NCBI GenBank assembly: GCA_032027145.1
Contig: JAVSMP010000001.1
Location: 1,268,903-1,332,902 of the forward strand
Source: Ignavibacterium sp.
GTDB taxonomy: Bacteria > Bacteroidota > Ignavibacteria > Ignavibacteriales > Ignavibacteriaceae
Direction: 5' to 3'
DNA: 64,000 bases
Made by a program: the position numbers and the translations under genes
In this document: one piece after another, positions 7,922-18,718 of the stretch
Layout: each line of letters begins with the position of its first letter
Position numbering within the stretch: position 1 is the first letter of the stretch
Notes under the pieces: generated by a model
Database searches by the model: none
Told to the model about the DNA's origin: nothing
The model's input: only the letters and a program-made list of their open reading frames with translations

Positions 7922-9646
7922 ATCTGTTTTTTGCGTAAGCGAAGAGATAATTCTTCCAGTGTTTTGTGCGGAGTTAACAATTCCGTTTATACCTTGTTTT
8001 GTTTCTTCGATTTTAATAGTGCCTTTTTTTGCAGTTTCAGTTGATAGTTTAGAGCTCTCAGACGCAACAGAAGCATTCTTAGAAGTTTCAAGAATTGTTT
8101 TGGTCATTTCTTCAACAGCACCTGCAACTTCGGTAGCCTGCGATGATTGTTCCTGTGCACCAGCAGCCATCTCTTCAGTGGATGAACTTATCTGATTTGC
8201 TGCACTTGCTGTGGCTTGAACTGCTTCGGTTACCTTAATAATAGTATCTCTAAAATGGCTGACAACATTATTAAAACCTGAAAAAAGCTTTGTTACTATT
8301 TCATCTTTGTTCTCACAATTTAATTTGACATTAAGATCTCCTTGCGAGAATCTCTCCATCTGTGCAAGTATTTCTTTTGTGTTGTTCAGTAAATATTCTT
8401 CTTTAGCTTTAGATGCTCTTTTTTCCCTTTCTGCCTCTTGTGCAGCTTTCTCAGCAATTATGCTTTTATCTTCTATTTCTTTCATCGAGTTACGGATGTT
8501 TTCTACCATAACATTAAATGAATCCGCTAAATTTCCAATTTCATCTTTTGACTTGATCTTTAATAGCGGATAATCCATCTCTCCCTTTGCAAAATGATCC
8601 GCAGCGGCAGATAACTTTGTTAGAGGTCTGGTAATAGATTTTGAAACTATAATTATAACTGCTAACAATAAAAATGTTCCTACAATACATAAGACAACTA
8701 ATTTTTTGATTAATGAATCAAGCTCATCTGTTAATTTATCAGGGTAAGTTACTGCTATTGACCAGCCATTAAGTGGAATAGAAGCATAATATATACAATT
8801 GACTTTATCATCTGTTTCATCAGTATAATTATACTTAGTAAAACCACTTTCTCCCTTTATCATCTTAGCAGCCACTTGTTCCAATTGCGGCGATTTTATA
8901 GACTTTGCTAAATCAAATAATGTTGAGCGCATTATCTTTTCACTATTTGGATGCGTAATTAACCGCCCCTCTTTTGAAACTAAAAAGCCATAACTGGATT
9001 CCAGTTCTTTATTTGTTGCTACAACCTGATCAAGCCATTCTAAAGAAATATCTGAAGTAATGATGCCTATAATCTTTCTTGTGCCATTTATTGTTTTAAA
9101 GATTGGAACAGAGAAAGTGGACATTAATGCATTTCCACCACCTTCATCATAATATGGTTCACTCCATATAGCCTTACCAAGTGATTTTGGTATTTTATAC
9201 CAATCAGCACTTGGATAATTATAAGATTCGGTTGCAAGCGAAGATATCTCTAAGCTGCCAGAAGATTTATATACATAAGGAGCTAAATATTTCTTTTCTT
9301 TGTCAAACATGTATGGTTCAAATGCAATGGTAGCGCCATAAATTGCATCGTTTTCACCAACCATTATCTTTAGTATTTCGATAAGCTGGTTTTCAGAATA
9401 AGAAAATTTTTCAATAAGATTTGCAATATTCTGAGGAACCCTTTCAACTGAAACTAATACTGTTTCAACCTGATTTATTTTTTTTTGTGTGAGGTTTTCA
9501 GCTGTGTCTTCAACCTTCTTCTCAATAATTGAGCTTGTAACATTATAGTTATATAAAAATATAATTAAGAAGATAATTGAAATGCTTAAAAATATTGAGG
9601 TTACTATTTTAAATGATAGTCCGGTCTGTGGTCTTCTAATAGTCAT
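7349..9646 (-). CDS. Methyl-accepting chemotaxis protein with a dCache sensor domain
   Basis: A transmembrane chemoreceptor. A first membrane helix at about residues 18-35 ([17 protein letters not shown]) and a second at about 317-340 ([18 protein letters not shown]) bracket a periplasmic double-Cache domain ([34 protein letters not shown]). HAMP follows ([10 protein letters not shown]), then a coiled linker and the MCP signalling domain with its hairpin tip ([19 protein letters not shown]). I chose ATG at 9646 (MTIRRPQTG, 765 residues). An upstream TTG at 9685 would add 13 polar residues. No NWETF-type CheR/CheB tether is present. The last 190 codons are identical in DNA to those of the next receptor gene. 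Confidence 0.9.
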   Translation of the reverse strand: MTIRRPQTGLSFKIVTSIFLSISIIFLIIFLYNYNVTSSIIEKKVEDTAENLTQKKINQVETVLVSVERVPQNIANLIEKFSYSENQLIEILKIMVGENDAIYGATIAFEPYMFDKEKKYLAPYVYKSSGSLEISSLATESYNYPSADWYKIPKSLGKAIWSEPYYDEGGGNALMSTFSVPIFKTINGTRKIIGIITSDISLEWLDQVVATNKELESSYGFLVSKEGRLITHPNSEKIMRSTLFDLAKSIKSPQLEQVAAKMIKGESGFTKYNYTDETDDKVNCIYYASIPLNGWSIAVTYPDKLTDELDSLIKKLVVLCIVGTFLLLAVIIIVSKSITRPLTKLSAAADHFAKGEMDYPLLKIKSKDEIGNLADSFNVMVENIRNSMKEIEDKSIIAEKAAQEAEREKRASKAKEEYLLNNTKEILAQMERFSQGDLNVKLNCENKDEIVTKLFSGFNNVVSHFRDTIIKVTEAVQATASAANQISSSTEEMAAGAQEQSSQATEVAGAVEEMTKTILETSKNASVASESSKLSTETAKKGTIKIEETKQGINGIVNSAQNTGRIISSLTQKTDQIGEITQVINDIADQTNLLALNAAIEAARAGEQGRGFAVVADEVRKLAERTTKATKEIADMIKMIQREAKDADESMIEAKTAVELGMKLTEEVGIVLNEISIENNKVADVIGQVAAASEEQSSAAEQISKNIESISSVTQQSASGLQQIAHASEDLNRLTLNLQELIAQFKVDSSTSHFAVRQNGKLIHS

Positions 9647-10042
9647 GATATCGTTCCGTAGATTAAGGAGTTTATTATAATACAAGTAACTTGATTAACT
9701 GCATGTTTTTGTAGCTGATAATAACTTTGCCGTCCATTTTTGATTTTAACTAAGGATACTAAAAATTCCATTTTAACATTACTCTTATTCTCACTTCTGG
9801 AGTAATTTTGCCAGCAATTCTTAATTATTCTTTCTATTGGTTTCTAAAATTATCTCGTCATCAAAAAAAAACTATTTGTGTAAATTATTTTCTGCAATAC
9901 TAATAGAATGTTTATTGTAACTTATTTGTCCAAGACATTTAATAAGAGCACTATTTCATTATTTTTCGTATTATTTCAAAAGAAGTTAACTCTTAATAAA
10001 CTTAATAATTATTGTAATTTGATCAGGAGAAGTGCAGATCAA
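9647..10042. other. Intergenic region between the two chemoreceptor genes
   Basis: About 400 bp of AT-rich DNA upstream of the first receptor. No ORF with coding character, no RNA gene and no clear sigma-28 box (TAAA-N15-CGATAA) for the receptor was found. A TATAAT-like element lies on the minus strand near 9672-9677 without a good minus-35. Confidence 0.4.
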
Positions 10043-10072
10043 AAAAAAAGGCAGCCTCCCCTTGGCTGCCTC
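10043..10072 (-). terminator. Terminator of the cheW-MCP operon
   Basis: Exact copy of the hairpin behind the first receptor gene: AGGCAGCC/GGCTGCCT stem and a T run on the minus strand, just beyond the stop codon at 10083. Confidence 0.85.
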
Positions 10073-10655
10073 AATAGATATATTAAGAGTGTATTAACTT
10101 TCCGTTTTGTCTCACTGCAAAATGGCTTGTTGAACTATCAACCTTAAACTGAGCAATTAACTCCTGCAGATTTAATGTTAATCTGTTCAGGTCTTCCGAA
10201 GCGTGTGCAATCTGCTGTAATCCGCTTGCACTTTGCTGTGTTACACTGCTAATTGATTCGATGTTTTTACTTATCTGCTCAGCAGCGCTGGATTGCTCTT
10301 CGCTTGCGGCAGCTACCTGTCCTATAACATCTGCAACTTTATTATTTTCAATACTTATTTCATTTAATACTATACCAACCTCTTCTGTAAGCTTCATTCC
10401 AAGTTCAACAGCAGTTTTAGCTTCAATCATTGATTCATCAGCATCTTTAGCTTCTCTTTGAATCATCTTGATCATATCAGCAATTTCCTTTGTTGCTTTA
10501 GTAGTACGTTCAGCAAGTTTTCTAACCTCATCAGCAACAACAGCAAATCCTCTGCCTTGTTCGCCAGCTCTTGCAGCTTCAATTGCAGCATTAAGAGCTA
10601 AAAGGTTGGTTTGATCTGCGATGTCATTTATTACCTGTGTTATTTCTCCTATCTG
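10043..10655. repeat. Direct repeat of about 613 bp shared by two chemoreceptor genes, copy 2
   Basis: Identical by eye to 7309-7921. It includes non-coding DNA (the terminator) as well as codons, so identity is not explained by protein selection. Recombination between the two direct copies would delete 2734 bp and leave one intact receptor gene. Confidence 0.93.
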
Positions 10656-12143
10656 GTCAGTTTTGTTTGTTAATGAAGAAATAATATGAGCTGTATTCTG
10701 TGCAGAGGCAACAATTTTATTCATACCGTAAATTGATTCTTCAACTTTTTTAGTTCCTTTCTGACCAGTTTCATTAGCAAATTTAGAGCTCTCAGCCGCA
10801 ACAGAAGCATTCTTAGAAGTTTCAAGAATTGTTTTGGTCATTTCTTCAACAGCACCTGCAACCTCAGTTGCCTGCGATGATTGTTCCTGTGCGCCTGCAG
10901 CCATCTCTTCAGTTGATGAGGATATTTGATTTGCAGCACTTGCTGTTGCCTGAACTGCTTCTTTAACTTGATTTAATACTCTGCTTACTGAATCTCCCAT
11001 TGTATTAAGGCTGTTTACAATAAGCTGATGATCACCTTTAAATCTGGAAGTTATTCTTGGTGTAAAATCACCTTCAGCATATTTCTCTATAAGTTTTGCA
11101 CTTTCTTGTATTGGTAATATGACAGAGTCAAGTACATTATTAAATCCGTTAATAATCTCTTTATAAGCACCATCAAAAGATTTTGCATCGCCTCGTTTGT
11201 TTAATCTGCCTTCCTGTCCATCAATTATAAGTTCATTTGTTACTCCGCTTAGCTCAGTTATTTTGGATCTAACACCTTCATAAGAATCAATTGCACCTTG
11301 CGATTTAACTATTATATTATCAACAGTTTTTGCAAGATCTCCCATTTCATCTTTGCGGGTTAATTTTAATTGTTCTGTTTCCTTAACAGCTTTTAATGAA
11401 GCATTACCGACGGCTAATGCATCTAAACCACTGCCAAGATTTGTTATGCAGCTTTTTTCTAACTGAGCAACTCTATCCATAACTGATTTAACCGGCTTGG
11501 TTATACTTATTGTAATAAGATATGACATAACAACCACGAATATTATTGCTATTATACCAATGATAAGTGTTAACATAATTACTCTGTCCGCGGTCTTATC
11601 TGCATCAGTACCTAAATCATTAACAAGTTTGTTTTGATAATCAGTCATTTTTTTTACAATATCAAAATATTTAGTTTGTGCAGTTCTGAATTCACCAAAC
11701 AGCATTTCTACAGCAAGGCTGCGGTTACCATTTTTTAAATGATTCAGCATTTTACTTCTTGCCTGAAAGTAATCGTTCTTTCTAACGTCCTGAAGATTAG
11801 CAATTATTCTTTTACCTTCTTCTGAATTAATTGTTCTGGTTAAAGAGTCAACACGAGCATCAACCAAGTCCTTACCCGCATCAAGTCTTTTTAATTCTTT
11901 TGCAATTTCTTCAGGATCGTCGAGAATAAATGCATTTCTGATCGCTCTCGAATTATCATTTATCATATCAATAATATCATTTGCCCAAATTGTTTTAGGA
12001 AATCTATCTTTAATAACAACGCTCATATCATCGTTTAGTGCATTGAGATTTACGATACTTAATACATTTAGAATAAGGATAACCAAAGCCGCAACCCCAA
12101 ATCCCAAAGCCAAGCGAAGTCCAATTTTCATGTTATTTAACAT
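10083..12143 (-). CDS. Methyl-accepting chemotaxis protein with a four-helix-bundle sensor domain
   Basis: A 686-residue receptor. Helix 1 at about residues 11-30 ([19 protein letters not shown]) and helix 2 at about 190-212 ([19 protein letters not shown]) enclose a helical periplasmic domain of the 4HB_MCP type. HAMP follows ([14 protein letters not shown]), then a further HAMP-like stretch ([19 protein letters not shown]) and the signalling domain with the conserved tip ([14 protein letters not shown]). It lies 32 nt downstream of cheW in the same orientation, so the two are probably one operon driven by the sigma-28-like promoter at 12722-12748. A GGA site 8 nt before ATG supports the start. 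Confidence 0.9.
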   Translation of the reverse strand: MLNNMKIGLRLALGFGVAALVILILNVLSIVNLNALNDDMSVVIKDRFPKTIWANDIIDMINDNSRAIRNAFILDDPEEIAKELKRLDAGKDLVDARVDSLTRTINSEEGKRIIANLQDVRKNDYFQARSKMLNHLKNGNRSLAVEMLFGEFRTAQTKYFDIVKKMTDYQNKLVNDLGTDADKTADRVIMLTLIIGIIAIIFVVVMSYLITISITKPVKSVMDRVAQLEKSCITNLGSGLDALAVGNASLKAVKETEQLKLTRKDEMGDLAKTVDNIIVKSQGAIDSYEGVRSKITELSGVTNELIIDGQEGRLNKRGDAKSFDGAYKEIINGFNNVLDSVILPIQESAKLIEKYAEGDFTPRITSRFKGDHQLIVNSLNTMGDSVSRVLNQVKEAVQATASAANQISSSTEEMAAGAQEQSSQATEVAGAVEEMTKTILETSKNASVAAESSKFANETGQKGTKKVEESIYGMNKIVASAQNTAHIISSLTNKTDQIGEITQVINDIADQTNLLALNAAIEAARAGEQGRGFAVVADEVRKLAERTTKATKEIADMIKMIQREAKDADESMIEAKTAVELGMKLTEEVGIVLNEISIENNKVADVIGQVAAASEEQSSAAEQISKNIESISSVTQQSASGLQQIAHASEDLNRLTLNLQELIAQFKVDSSTSHFAVRQNGKLIHS

Positions 12144-12175
12144 TCTTTTTTTCCATTTTAAATTTTGTTAAAGAA

Positions 12176-12661
12176 CTAAGCAGCAGTTTCAATCTGCTTA
12201 AATTCTTCAGTTGATAAAATTTTATTTAAGTCAAGCAGAATTAAAAGTCTGTCTTCTAATTTGCCGATTGATGTAATGTATTCACTGTTTACTCCTCCAA
12301 CCATTTCAGGCGGTGCTTCAGTAATTTCTTTTGGAATGCGTAGTACTTCACATACCTCATCAACAATAAATCCTATTGTCTGATCTTTAAGTTCAACAAC
12401 TACAATTCTTGTATTTTTACCGTGGTCTTTTCTGATCATACCAAGTTTTACTCTTAGGTCTATAACAGGTATTATTCTGCCTCTAAGGTTAATAACACCT
12501 TCTATAAACACAGGAGTATTGGGTACCTTAGTAATCTGAGACATTTTGTTAATCTCCTGAACACTAAGTATGTTTACCCCAAATTCTTCATCACCGATTT
12601 TAAAGCTAACCAGTTGAAGTAATTCTTTCTGGTCTTTCTTGTTTTCATCTATGTTTGCCAT
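12176..12661 (-). CDS. cheW: Chemotaxis coupling protein CheW
   Basis: A 161-residue protein with one CheW/SH3-like domain: LVSFKIGDEEFGVNI, VPNTPVFIEGVINLRGRIIPVIDLR, then IGFIVDEVCEVLRI. It links chemoreceptor tips to the kinase CheA in the inner-membrane arrays. It is the first gene of an operon with the four-helix-bundle receptor. AAGAGGAAATA before ATG gives a fair ribosome site. CheA itself is encoded far away, at 54799. Confidence 0.95.
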   Translation of the reverse strand: MANIDENKKDQKELLQLVSFKIGDEEFGVNILSVQEINKMSQITKVPNTPVFIEGVINLRGRIIPVIDLRVKLGMIRKDHGKNTRIVVVELKDQTIGFIVDEVCEVLRIPKEITEAPPEMVGGVNSEYITSIGKLEDRLLILLDLNKILSTEEFKQIETAA

Positions 12662-12721
12662 TATTTCCTCTTAAGATTTTATTAATTACAATTAGCTAAA
12701 CCAAAATGTGTTCCATTAACA

Positions 12722-12748
12722 TTATCGAAAGAAACTGGACTTTGTTTA
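12722..12748 (-). promoter_or_regulatory. Sigma-28-like promoter of cheW-MCP
   Basis: On the minus strand TAAA (12745-12748), 15 bp, then TTCGATAA (12722-12729). This matches the flagellar FliA/SigD pattern TAAA-N15-GCCGATAA apart from the first two bases of the minus-10. The expected start is near 12714, about 50 nt before the cheW start codon. Confidence 0.7.
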
Positions 12749-12873
12749 CAGATGAGTATTATTTTGCTCTGTTTTGAATGGGTTATTGGTAAATCACTAC
12801 TAATAATTGTCCGATTGAAATTATAATATTAAACTATTGGTTAATATTAACATCAAAACATTCAGCCAGACAT

Positions 12874-12899
12874 TAAAAAAAAGTGATTTTTTTCGATAA
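12874..12899 (+). promoter_or_regulatory. Sigma-28-like promoter of the HDOD gene
   Basis: TAAA (12874-12877), 14 bp, TTCGATAA (12892-12899); read as TTAA the spacing is 15. The element TTTTTTTCGATAAT recurs before the TonB-C/MCP operon at 48003-48016. The start codon follows about 90 nt after the expected start. Confidence 0.5.
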
Positions 12900-12995
12900 T
12901 GAAATATGATGAGGAGATTTATTTGCTTTTGAATTCACTTATCATACATTTGTAAAGATAAAAGTACAAGTCATCAAAATAATTTTAGTAAGCTT

Positions 12996-13874
12996 ATGAA
13001 GTTTCAGGAGAATATCAGCGCACTTAAATCAGAGGCAATCTTAAAAAAAATTCAAAATGTAACTGTCTTACCGCCAATACCAAGGGTTTTACAAGAGATT
13101 TCTCAATTGTTCAACGATCCAAGTATATCAGCCCGAAAAATTGAAGTACTGATTGAAAAGGATCCGTCATTAACCGTTAGGGTTTTATCAATTGCAAACT
13201 CGCCATTATTCGGATTAAGAAGAAGCGTTACTAACATCGGTTCTGCTGTACTAATTCTTGGTTTCCAGGAAATAAAATCAATTGTAACTTCTATTAAAAT
13301 GGCTTCAACATTAAAAATGAAATCAGATAAATATTTTGATCCCGATCAGTTTTTGAATCATTCTCTGATAACAGGGATATTGACTCAAAGGATGTCGAAA
13401 GATCTTGGATTTAATTTTAATGGTGATGGTTTTACTGCTGGAATCCTGCACGATATTGGAATTGTAATTTTACATGAACATTTTCCGCAAGAATTTTTAC
13501 AAATTATAGAATGTACTTCCCAAAAAAACATTTCATTTCTTCAGGCTGAATATGATGTAATTGGCTTATCTCATCAGGAAATAGGTGAATTTCTTGCTGA
13601 TAAATGGTCTTTACCATCCGTCTTATCAGATGTATTACGATTTCATCATAGACCTGGTTATTCAAAAGAAAACAATTTTTTAACATCAATTTTACATTTG
13701 GCAGATTATGCAGTAAGTATTTATGAACCTGATAGTGTTCTTTGGGATTCAAATTATATTTTTGATGATGCTGCAGCAAGTGTGCTTAACTTTTTATCAA
13801 CAGATGAATTGAATGATTTTATTGAAGCGTATAGAGAAGATTATTTTGAGTTATCTAAAACCAAGTTGATTTAA
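12996..13874 (+). CDS. HDOD domain protein
   Basis: A 292-residue protein that is almost entirely one HDOD domain: LPPIPRVLQEISQLFNDPS, KIEVLIEKDPSLTVRVLSIANSP, then the HD-like core AGILHDIGIVIL and LRFHHRP. HDOD proteins are cytoplasmic signalling adaptors, often linked with chemotaxis or motility and cyclic-di-GMP. The residues AGILHDIGI keep an H-D pair, but the family usually lacks hydrolase activity. The gene is divergent from cheW and has its own sigma-28-like box, which supports a role in motility. Confidence 0.9.
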   Translation: MKFQENISALKSEAILKKIQNVTVLPPIPRVLQEISQLFNDPSISARKIEVLIEKDPSLTVRVLSIANSPLFGLRRSVTNIGSAVLILGFQEIKSIVTSIKMASTLKMKSDKYFDPDQFLNHSLITGILTQRMSKDLGFNFNGDGFTAGILHDIGIVILHEHFPQEFLQIIECTSQKNISFLQAEYDVIGLSHQEIGEFLADKWSLPSVLSDVLRFHHRPGYSKENNFLTSILHLADYAVSIYEPDSVLWDSNYIFDDAAASVLNFLSTDELNDFIEAYREDYFELSKTKLI

Positions 13875-14009
13875 TTGCAGTAAAAAGTTTCTATATGTTT
13901 AATCTTCGTTCTGATTAAGGTAAAATGTTTAAAGAAGTAGAACTCTTTTGATCTGACCTTACTGAGTCTTAAAAATAATTTCCTCTAAAAAATCCGTTAC
14001 AGGTTTAAA

Positions 14010-17000
14010 TCAATTATTGGATTTAGCTGGGTTGTTTAAAATGCTGCTTAACAATTGATGTAGATCTTTTTGAACAAATGGTTTTGAAATATATTTATTA
14101 AAACCTTTTAATAGAAATTCTTTCCTGTCAGACTCAGCAGCAAAAGCAGTTATAGCTATAGCTGGGATATTTTTATAATAATCAATTTTTCTGATTTCCT
14201 GCAAAAGTTGAATGCCATCCATACCAGCACCTAAATTTATATCAAGCATCAAAATATTATATTGTTTAACAGCCACAAGCTTAAGAGCCTCGGTTGCATT
14301 ATATGCAGTTTCAACATCATAGCCGGCTTTTAATATAATACTTACAAATTGCAGTGCAACAACATCATCTTCAACATAAAGTACTTTAGGTTTTTCTGAT
14401 GCTCGCTTTTTAGGCAGAAGCTTTGGTTCAGGTTTTATAGCTGCTTTTGTAGAAACCGGAATTGAAGCATCAGGTTTTAAAGGTAATGTTATAGTAAATG
14501 TTGTCCCATTATTTTCCTCGCTAGATAGAGAAATGTTTCCGGATAACAGTTCTACATATTTTTTTGTAATAGTTAAGCCTAAGCCTGTACCCTCAAATGA
14601 TCTGTTAAATCCTTCACTTGCCTGTCTGAATTCCTGCCAGACTAAATTTTGTTTTTCAACTGGTATTCCGATTCCTGTATCTATTACTTTAATAATTAAA
14701 AAGTTTTCTTTATCAGTCAGCAATTTTTCTGCTTGTAGCGTAATGCTGCCATTTTTAGTAAACTTAACCGCATTACTTATAAGATTGTTCAATATATCTT
14801 CAAGTAATTTTGGGTCAGTAATTGTTTTTAAATCATCTTCTTTTAGTACTGTTATAATTTCTGTGTTGTTTAATTTAGCAGAGCTTGAGTAAAATGCCTC
14901 CAGATTTTTTAATAATATATTTATATCAGTTTCTTTTAATTTTAAATCTATCTTATCAAATTCAATTCTGGTGATATTCAAAATCTTATTAAGTGTATCG
15001 GTTAATCTTTTAGAAGATTTTAAAATCTGGTTTACAAATTCTTCTTCGGGTGTATCCTTCAGATTTTCCTTTAATATTTCTGCAAAACCAAGTATTCCAA
15101 CAAAAGGCGTTCTCAATTCGTGACTCATATTTGCGAAGAAGTAAGATTTAAGCTTATTCATTTCTTCAGCTTTTTCTTTTGCAAGAATAAGTTCTTCAGT
15201 CATCTTCTTCTGTTGAGTAATGTCTTCATTAATAGCAAGGAATCTGAAAATTTCATTGTTTTCATTTAATAGAGGAGATATAGAAGCCGATTCCCAGTAC
15301 AATTCACCGTTTTTCTTTTTATTGTAAAACTCTCCGCGCCATTCTTTACCGCTCAAAATTGTCTGCCACATTTGCTGATACTCAATTTTGGGTTTTGTGC
15401 CACTGGAGAGTATCCTTGGATTTTTTCCTATAACTTCATTAAAAGTATAACCAGATACTTCTTCAAACTTCGGATTTACATATTCTATATTGCCTTCAAG
15501 ATCAGTTATAACAATTGAAACAGGACTTTGTTCAACAGTTCGAGAAAGATTTCTTAATTGGTTTTCTGCAAGTCTTCTTTCAGTTACATTACTTAATGTT
15601 CCTAACATTCTGACTGCAGTATTATTTTCATCTTTAATTATTGCTCCGCTTTCTTCAAGATAAATGAAAACTCCTTTTTTATGCCTGAACCTATACTCTG
15701 CCCTGTATTTTTCACCCATCGAAATAGATGCTTTACGTGTTCTAACTACATAATCTTTATCATCCGAATGCACATAATTATAGAAATCCTTAGAAACATC
15801 TGTAAGAAACTCGTGGTAAGGATAACCTGTAACCAGTTCGATTGCACCAGCCCATTTAATTTCTCCGTTTAATAAATTATAATCATAGATTATTTGTCCG
15901 GTTTGTTCTGCAGTCAGACGATATGTTTCTTCACTGCTTCTGATTATATCTTCAATTTTTTTCCGCCCAGAAACATCATTTGCAAGTACTATACGGGCTT
16001 CTTTACCTTTAAAATTTAAACTATGAGAAAATATTTCTACAAAAAAGATTTTGCCGTCTTTGCTTTTATGTTTCCAATATCCGGATTGTTGAATTTTCTG
16101 ATCAGAAACAAAAATATAAGAGTCAAGTTTATCAAATTCATCTTCAGGTCTTATATCATATAAAGTCATAGAAAGGAATTCTTCTCTCGAATATCCGTAT
16201 TTGAATACTGTAAAATCATTAACTGCCAGAAATTGAAGTGTATGTTTATCATATACAAACATTGGCTGAGGATTGTTTTCAAACAAGTATTTGTAGTTCT
16301 GTTCACTTTCTCTTAAAGATTCTTCAATCTCTTTTCTTTCAGTGATATCTCTTATTGTAACAAGATCAGCAAAGGAACCTTTAAAATTTATTTTAGTACT
16401 CGCTGTTGATATCCACTTTTTCTGCCCTTTGGAAGTTCTTATCTCATATTCACTGATTATTGGTTTATCAGAATTTATTACTTGTTTTATTACTTCTAAC
16501 GCTTTTTTAGCATGTTCTTCAGGCATAAACAGAGTTATGTTTTGTCCGATCAGATTGACAGTTTGATCAACATCAACAAGCTGATGACAAGCTGAATTTG
16601 CAAATAATGTGATACCATCAGGATTTAAGATCAATATCGGATCAGCATTATTAGTAACTAAATCATTAAACAGTTTAGCGCTTTCTTTTTCAAGATTACT
16701 TGCTTTAATTCGTTCAGTAACATCGCGGCTGATTAATACCAATCCATTTACAGCTTTGTTATCAAGCATATTAATACCGATTGTTTCCAGATAACAAAAA
16801 GACTTGTTTTTACAAATTGCTATAAATAATGTCGGTTTACCTAAATTATCACCTTGAGCTACTTTATTAAGTTCATCTTTGGCTAATTCTTTATAATCAT
16901 CGCTTACAAACTCAATTGGTTCACGCCCAATCATTTCGGACTCATCATAGCCAAGAGTCTTTTTAACAGAAGGGTTTATAAATGTAATCAATCCGTTTTT

Positions 17001-18425
17001 ATCAGTTATAATTATTAAATCGGCAAGGCTGTTAATGATAGATCTATAGCGTATCTCGTTAGCTTGCAGAGCATTCTGCATTATGACAAAATCTGTGATA
17101 TCTCTAATTGTTATAAATATAAACGAATTATTAGAAAAACTAATAATTTCGCCCGATAGTAACACAGTAACAATTTCACCATTCTTTCTTCTGAATCTGG
17201 TTTTAATATTACTAATATAACCATCAGTCTTAATGGTATTTAAAATTGTTACTCTATCAGAGTTATCTGCCCATAATTTTATGTCAGATGATATTTTACC
17301 GATAATATCTTCTTTTTGATAACCAAGTAATTTTTCAAAGCCTAAGTTTATATCAACGATCTTTTCTGTTTTTAAGTCGGTTAAGCTTATTGAATCAGAA
17401 GCAGAATTAAAAAGTTTCGAAAACTTAGTGGTAGTCTCAATCAACTGCTTTTCTTTCATCCGGTCAATTGTCTGATCTCTGAAAACAAGTACAACACCAA
17501 TAATATTTCCGGTGTCATCTATAATCGGAGAGGCGCTGTCAGCGATTGGAGTTTTGGTTCCGTTTTTTGAAATTAGCAAAGTATGATTAGCTAAACCAAC
17601 TATAATACCATTTCTGATAACAGAATCAACTGGATTTTCAACAGGAAGATTAGTGTCCTCGTTAACGATATTAAAAACTTCTGTTAAGTGTTTACCTTTT
17701 GCTTCTGTTTCTTTCCAGCCTGTTAATTGCTCTGCAACATTATTCATATTTACCACAATTCCAGAACCATCTGTTGTAATTACTCCATCACCAATACTAT
17801 AGAGTGTTGTTCGGAAAAGTTTCTCTCTCTCTTTCAGAGTATTGGTCATGAAAATATTTTGTTCTTGCTCTGTTAAAATTTTACCAATAAGCAAAGTAAC
17901 CAATGGAAATACAACAATAACTGCAAAAGAAATTTTACTAAAAACTTCAGGCGGAATTTGTATAGGCAATGTAATAGTTAGAATAAGCATTATAATATGC
18001 ACGATAAGACTAAATGCAATAATCAATATCAGATTAAATTTTTCACTAGGTTTACTCTTTTGTCTGTATTTGTAAAAAAACAGTCCAACAATTAAGGCAG
18101 ATAGAATTGTAAGAATTCCCATCTTTATTCCGGCACCTCCAATACTCAATCTATAAACAATTGGTAAAGCAGCTGAAATTATTCCGGAGATAGGACCAAA
18201 GAAGAATGTACATAGTCCCACAACTATTGTTCGCCCATCAAAAAAAAGCCCCTCCTCAAGTCTAAAGGGATATAACATTCCAATTATTGCTGTAATTCCA
18301 AATAATAAACCCTGTGTAATTTTAGCAATAAGACTTTGTTTTCTTAATCTAGCACTAAAAAAGCCTGAAATAGTACTTAATGTTATCAGGATAGTTAGGT
18401 TGTATAACAGTTCAGAAAAAACCAT
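14010..18425 (-). CDS. Hybrid sensor histidine kinase: 5TM membrane region, seven PAS domains, HisKA, HATPase, REC
   Basis: A 1471-residue kinase. Residues 1-190 hold about six membrane helices with the LytS-like 5TMR signature (FDGRTIVVGLCTFFFGPISG, IVYRLSIGGAGIK). Seven PAS domains follow between about 200 and 1090, recognisable by repeated ends such as VFRDQT, TIRDITD, SRDVTER and TIRDITERKE. HisKA has FFANMSHELRTPFVGILGFAE with the phosphoacceptor His. HATPase_c has N (NLISNAVKFTKNGS), G1 (DTGIGIP) and G2 (GTGLGLTI) boxes. A C-terminal REC domain has LYVEDD and MLDINLG. The partner is unknown. Membrane-bound, multi-input. A TCAA-N15-TACGATAA box lies upstream. It is a close paralog of the next gene. 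Confidence 0.9.
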   Translation of the reverse strand: MVFSELLYNLTILITLSTISGFFSARLRKQSLIAKITQGLLFGITAIIGMLYPFRLEEGLFFDGRTIVVGLCTFFFGPISGIISAALPIVYRLSIGGAGIKMGILTILSALIVGLFFYKYRQKSKPSEKFNLILIIAFSLIVHIIMLILTITLPIQIPPEVFSKISFAVIVVFPLVTLLIGKILTEQEQNIFMTNTLKEREKLFRTTLYSIGDGVITTDGSGIVVNMNNVAEQLTGWKETEAKGKHLTEVFNIVNEDTNLPVENPVDSVIRNGIIVGLANHTLLISKNGTKTPIADSASPIIDDTGNIIGVVLVFRDQTIDRMKEKQLIETTTKFSKLFNSASDSISLTDLKTEKIVDINLGFEKLLGYQKEDIIGKISSDIKLWADNSDRVTILNTIKTDGYISNIKTRFRRKNGEIVTVLLSGEIISFSNNSFIFITIRDITDFVIMQNALQANEIRYRSIINSLADLIIITDKNGLITFINPSVKKTLGYDESEMIGREPIEFVSDDYKELAKDELNKVAQGDNLGKPTLFIAICKNKSFCYLETIGINMLDNKAVNGLVLISRDVTERIKASNLEKESAKLFNDLVTNNADPILILNPDGITLFANSACHQLVDVDQTVNLIGQNITLFMPEEHAKKALEVIKQVINSDKPIISEYEIRTSKGQKKWISTASTKINFKGSFADLVTIRDITERKEIEESLRESEQNYKYLFENNPQPMFVYDKHTLQFLAVNDFTVFKYGYSREEFLSMTLYDIRPEDEFDKLDSYIFVSDQKIQQSGYWKHKSKDGKIFFVEIFSHSLNFKGKEARIVLANDVSGRKKIEDIIRSSEETYRLTAEQTGQIIYDYNLLNGEIKWAGAIELVTGYPYHEFLTDVSKDFYNYVHSDDKDYVVRTRKASISMGEKYRAEYRFRHKKGVFIYLEESGAIIKDENNTAVRMLGTLSNVTERRLAENQLRNLSRTVEQSPVSIVITDLEGNIEYVNPKFEEVSGYTFNEVIGKNPRILSSGTKPKIEYQQMWQTILSGKEWRGEFYNKKKNGELYWESASISPLLNENNEIFRFLAINEDITQQKKMTEELILAKEKAEEMNKLKSYFFANMSHELRTPFVGILGFAEILKENLKDTPEEEFVNQILKSSKRLTDTLNKILNITRIEFDKIDLKLKETDINILLKNLEAFYSSSAKLNNTEIITVLKEDDLKTITDPKLLEDILNNLISNAVKFTKNGSITLQAEKLLTDKENFLIIKVIDTGIGIPVEKQNLVWQEFRQASEGFNRSFEGTGLGLTITKKYVELLSGNISLSSEENNGTTFTITLPLKPDASIPVSTKAAIKPEPKLLPKKRASEKPKVLYVEDDVVALQFVSIILKAGYDVETAYNATEALKLVAVKQYNILMLDINLGAGMDGIQLLQEIRKIDYYKNIPAIAITAFAAESDRKEFLLKGFNKYISKPFVQKDLHQLLSSILNNPAKSNN

Positions 18426-18493
18426 AATAATTAGCTGGGAATGAAAAGTTTAATTTTTTTAATAAAACATAAGTAATTACTTTATGTCTTATA

Positions 18494-18520
18494 TTATCGT
18501 AAAATATTAGTCTTAATTGA
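18494..18520 (-). promoter_or_regulatory. Possible sigma-28-like promoter of the 1471-residue kinase gene
   Basis: On the minus strand TCAA (18517-18520), 15 bp, TACGATAA (18494-18501). The minus-10 equals that of fliC exactly; the minus-35 has one change from TAAA. The start codon at 18425 lies about 60 nt beyond the expected start. Confidence 0.4.
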
Positions 18521-18718
18521 GAAGTTCCTTAATAATTGTTTTCTATTTGAGCATCTCAAATAAACTCTTGTTACTAAATAGAGCTTACAAAACCAAACAT
18601 AACAATACATTATAATTTGTCAAATTTAAGTAACTTAAATATAACCTCAATTTTCAACTTAATCCTCAAAGGTAATACAGGGTAAGCTGGTTCAGAAATA
18701 ATCTTTCATAGATATTAT

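Noticed and set aside
9908-10147. Plus-strand ORF of 79 codons across the MCP terminator
   Set aside because: It runs through a terminator hairpin and into the antisense of the receptor 3' end, with no coding signs.
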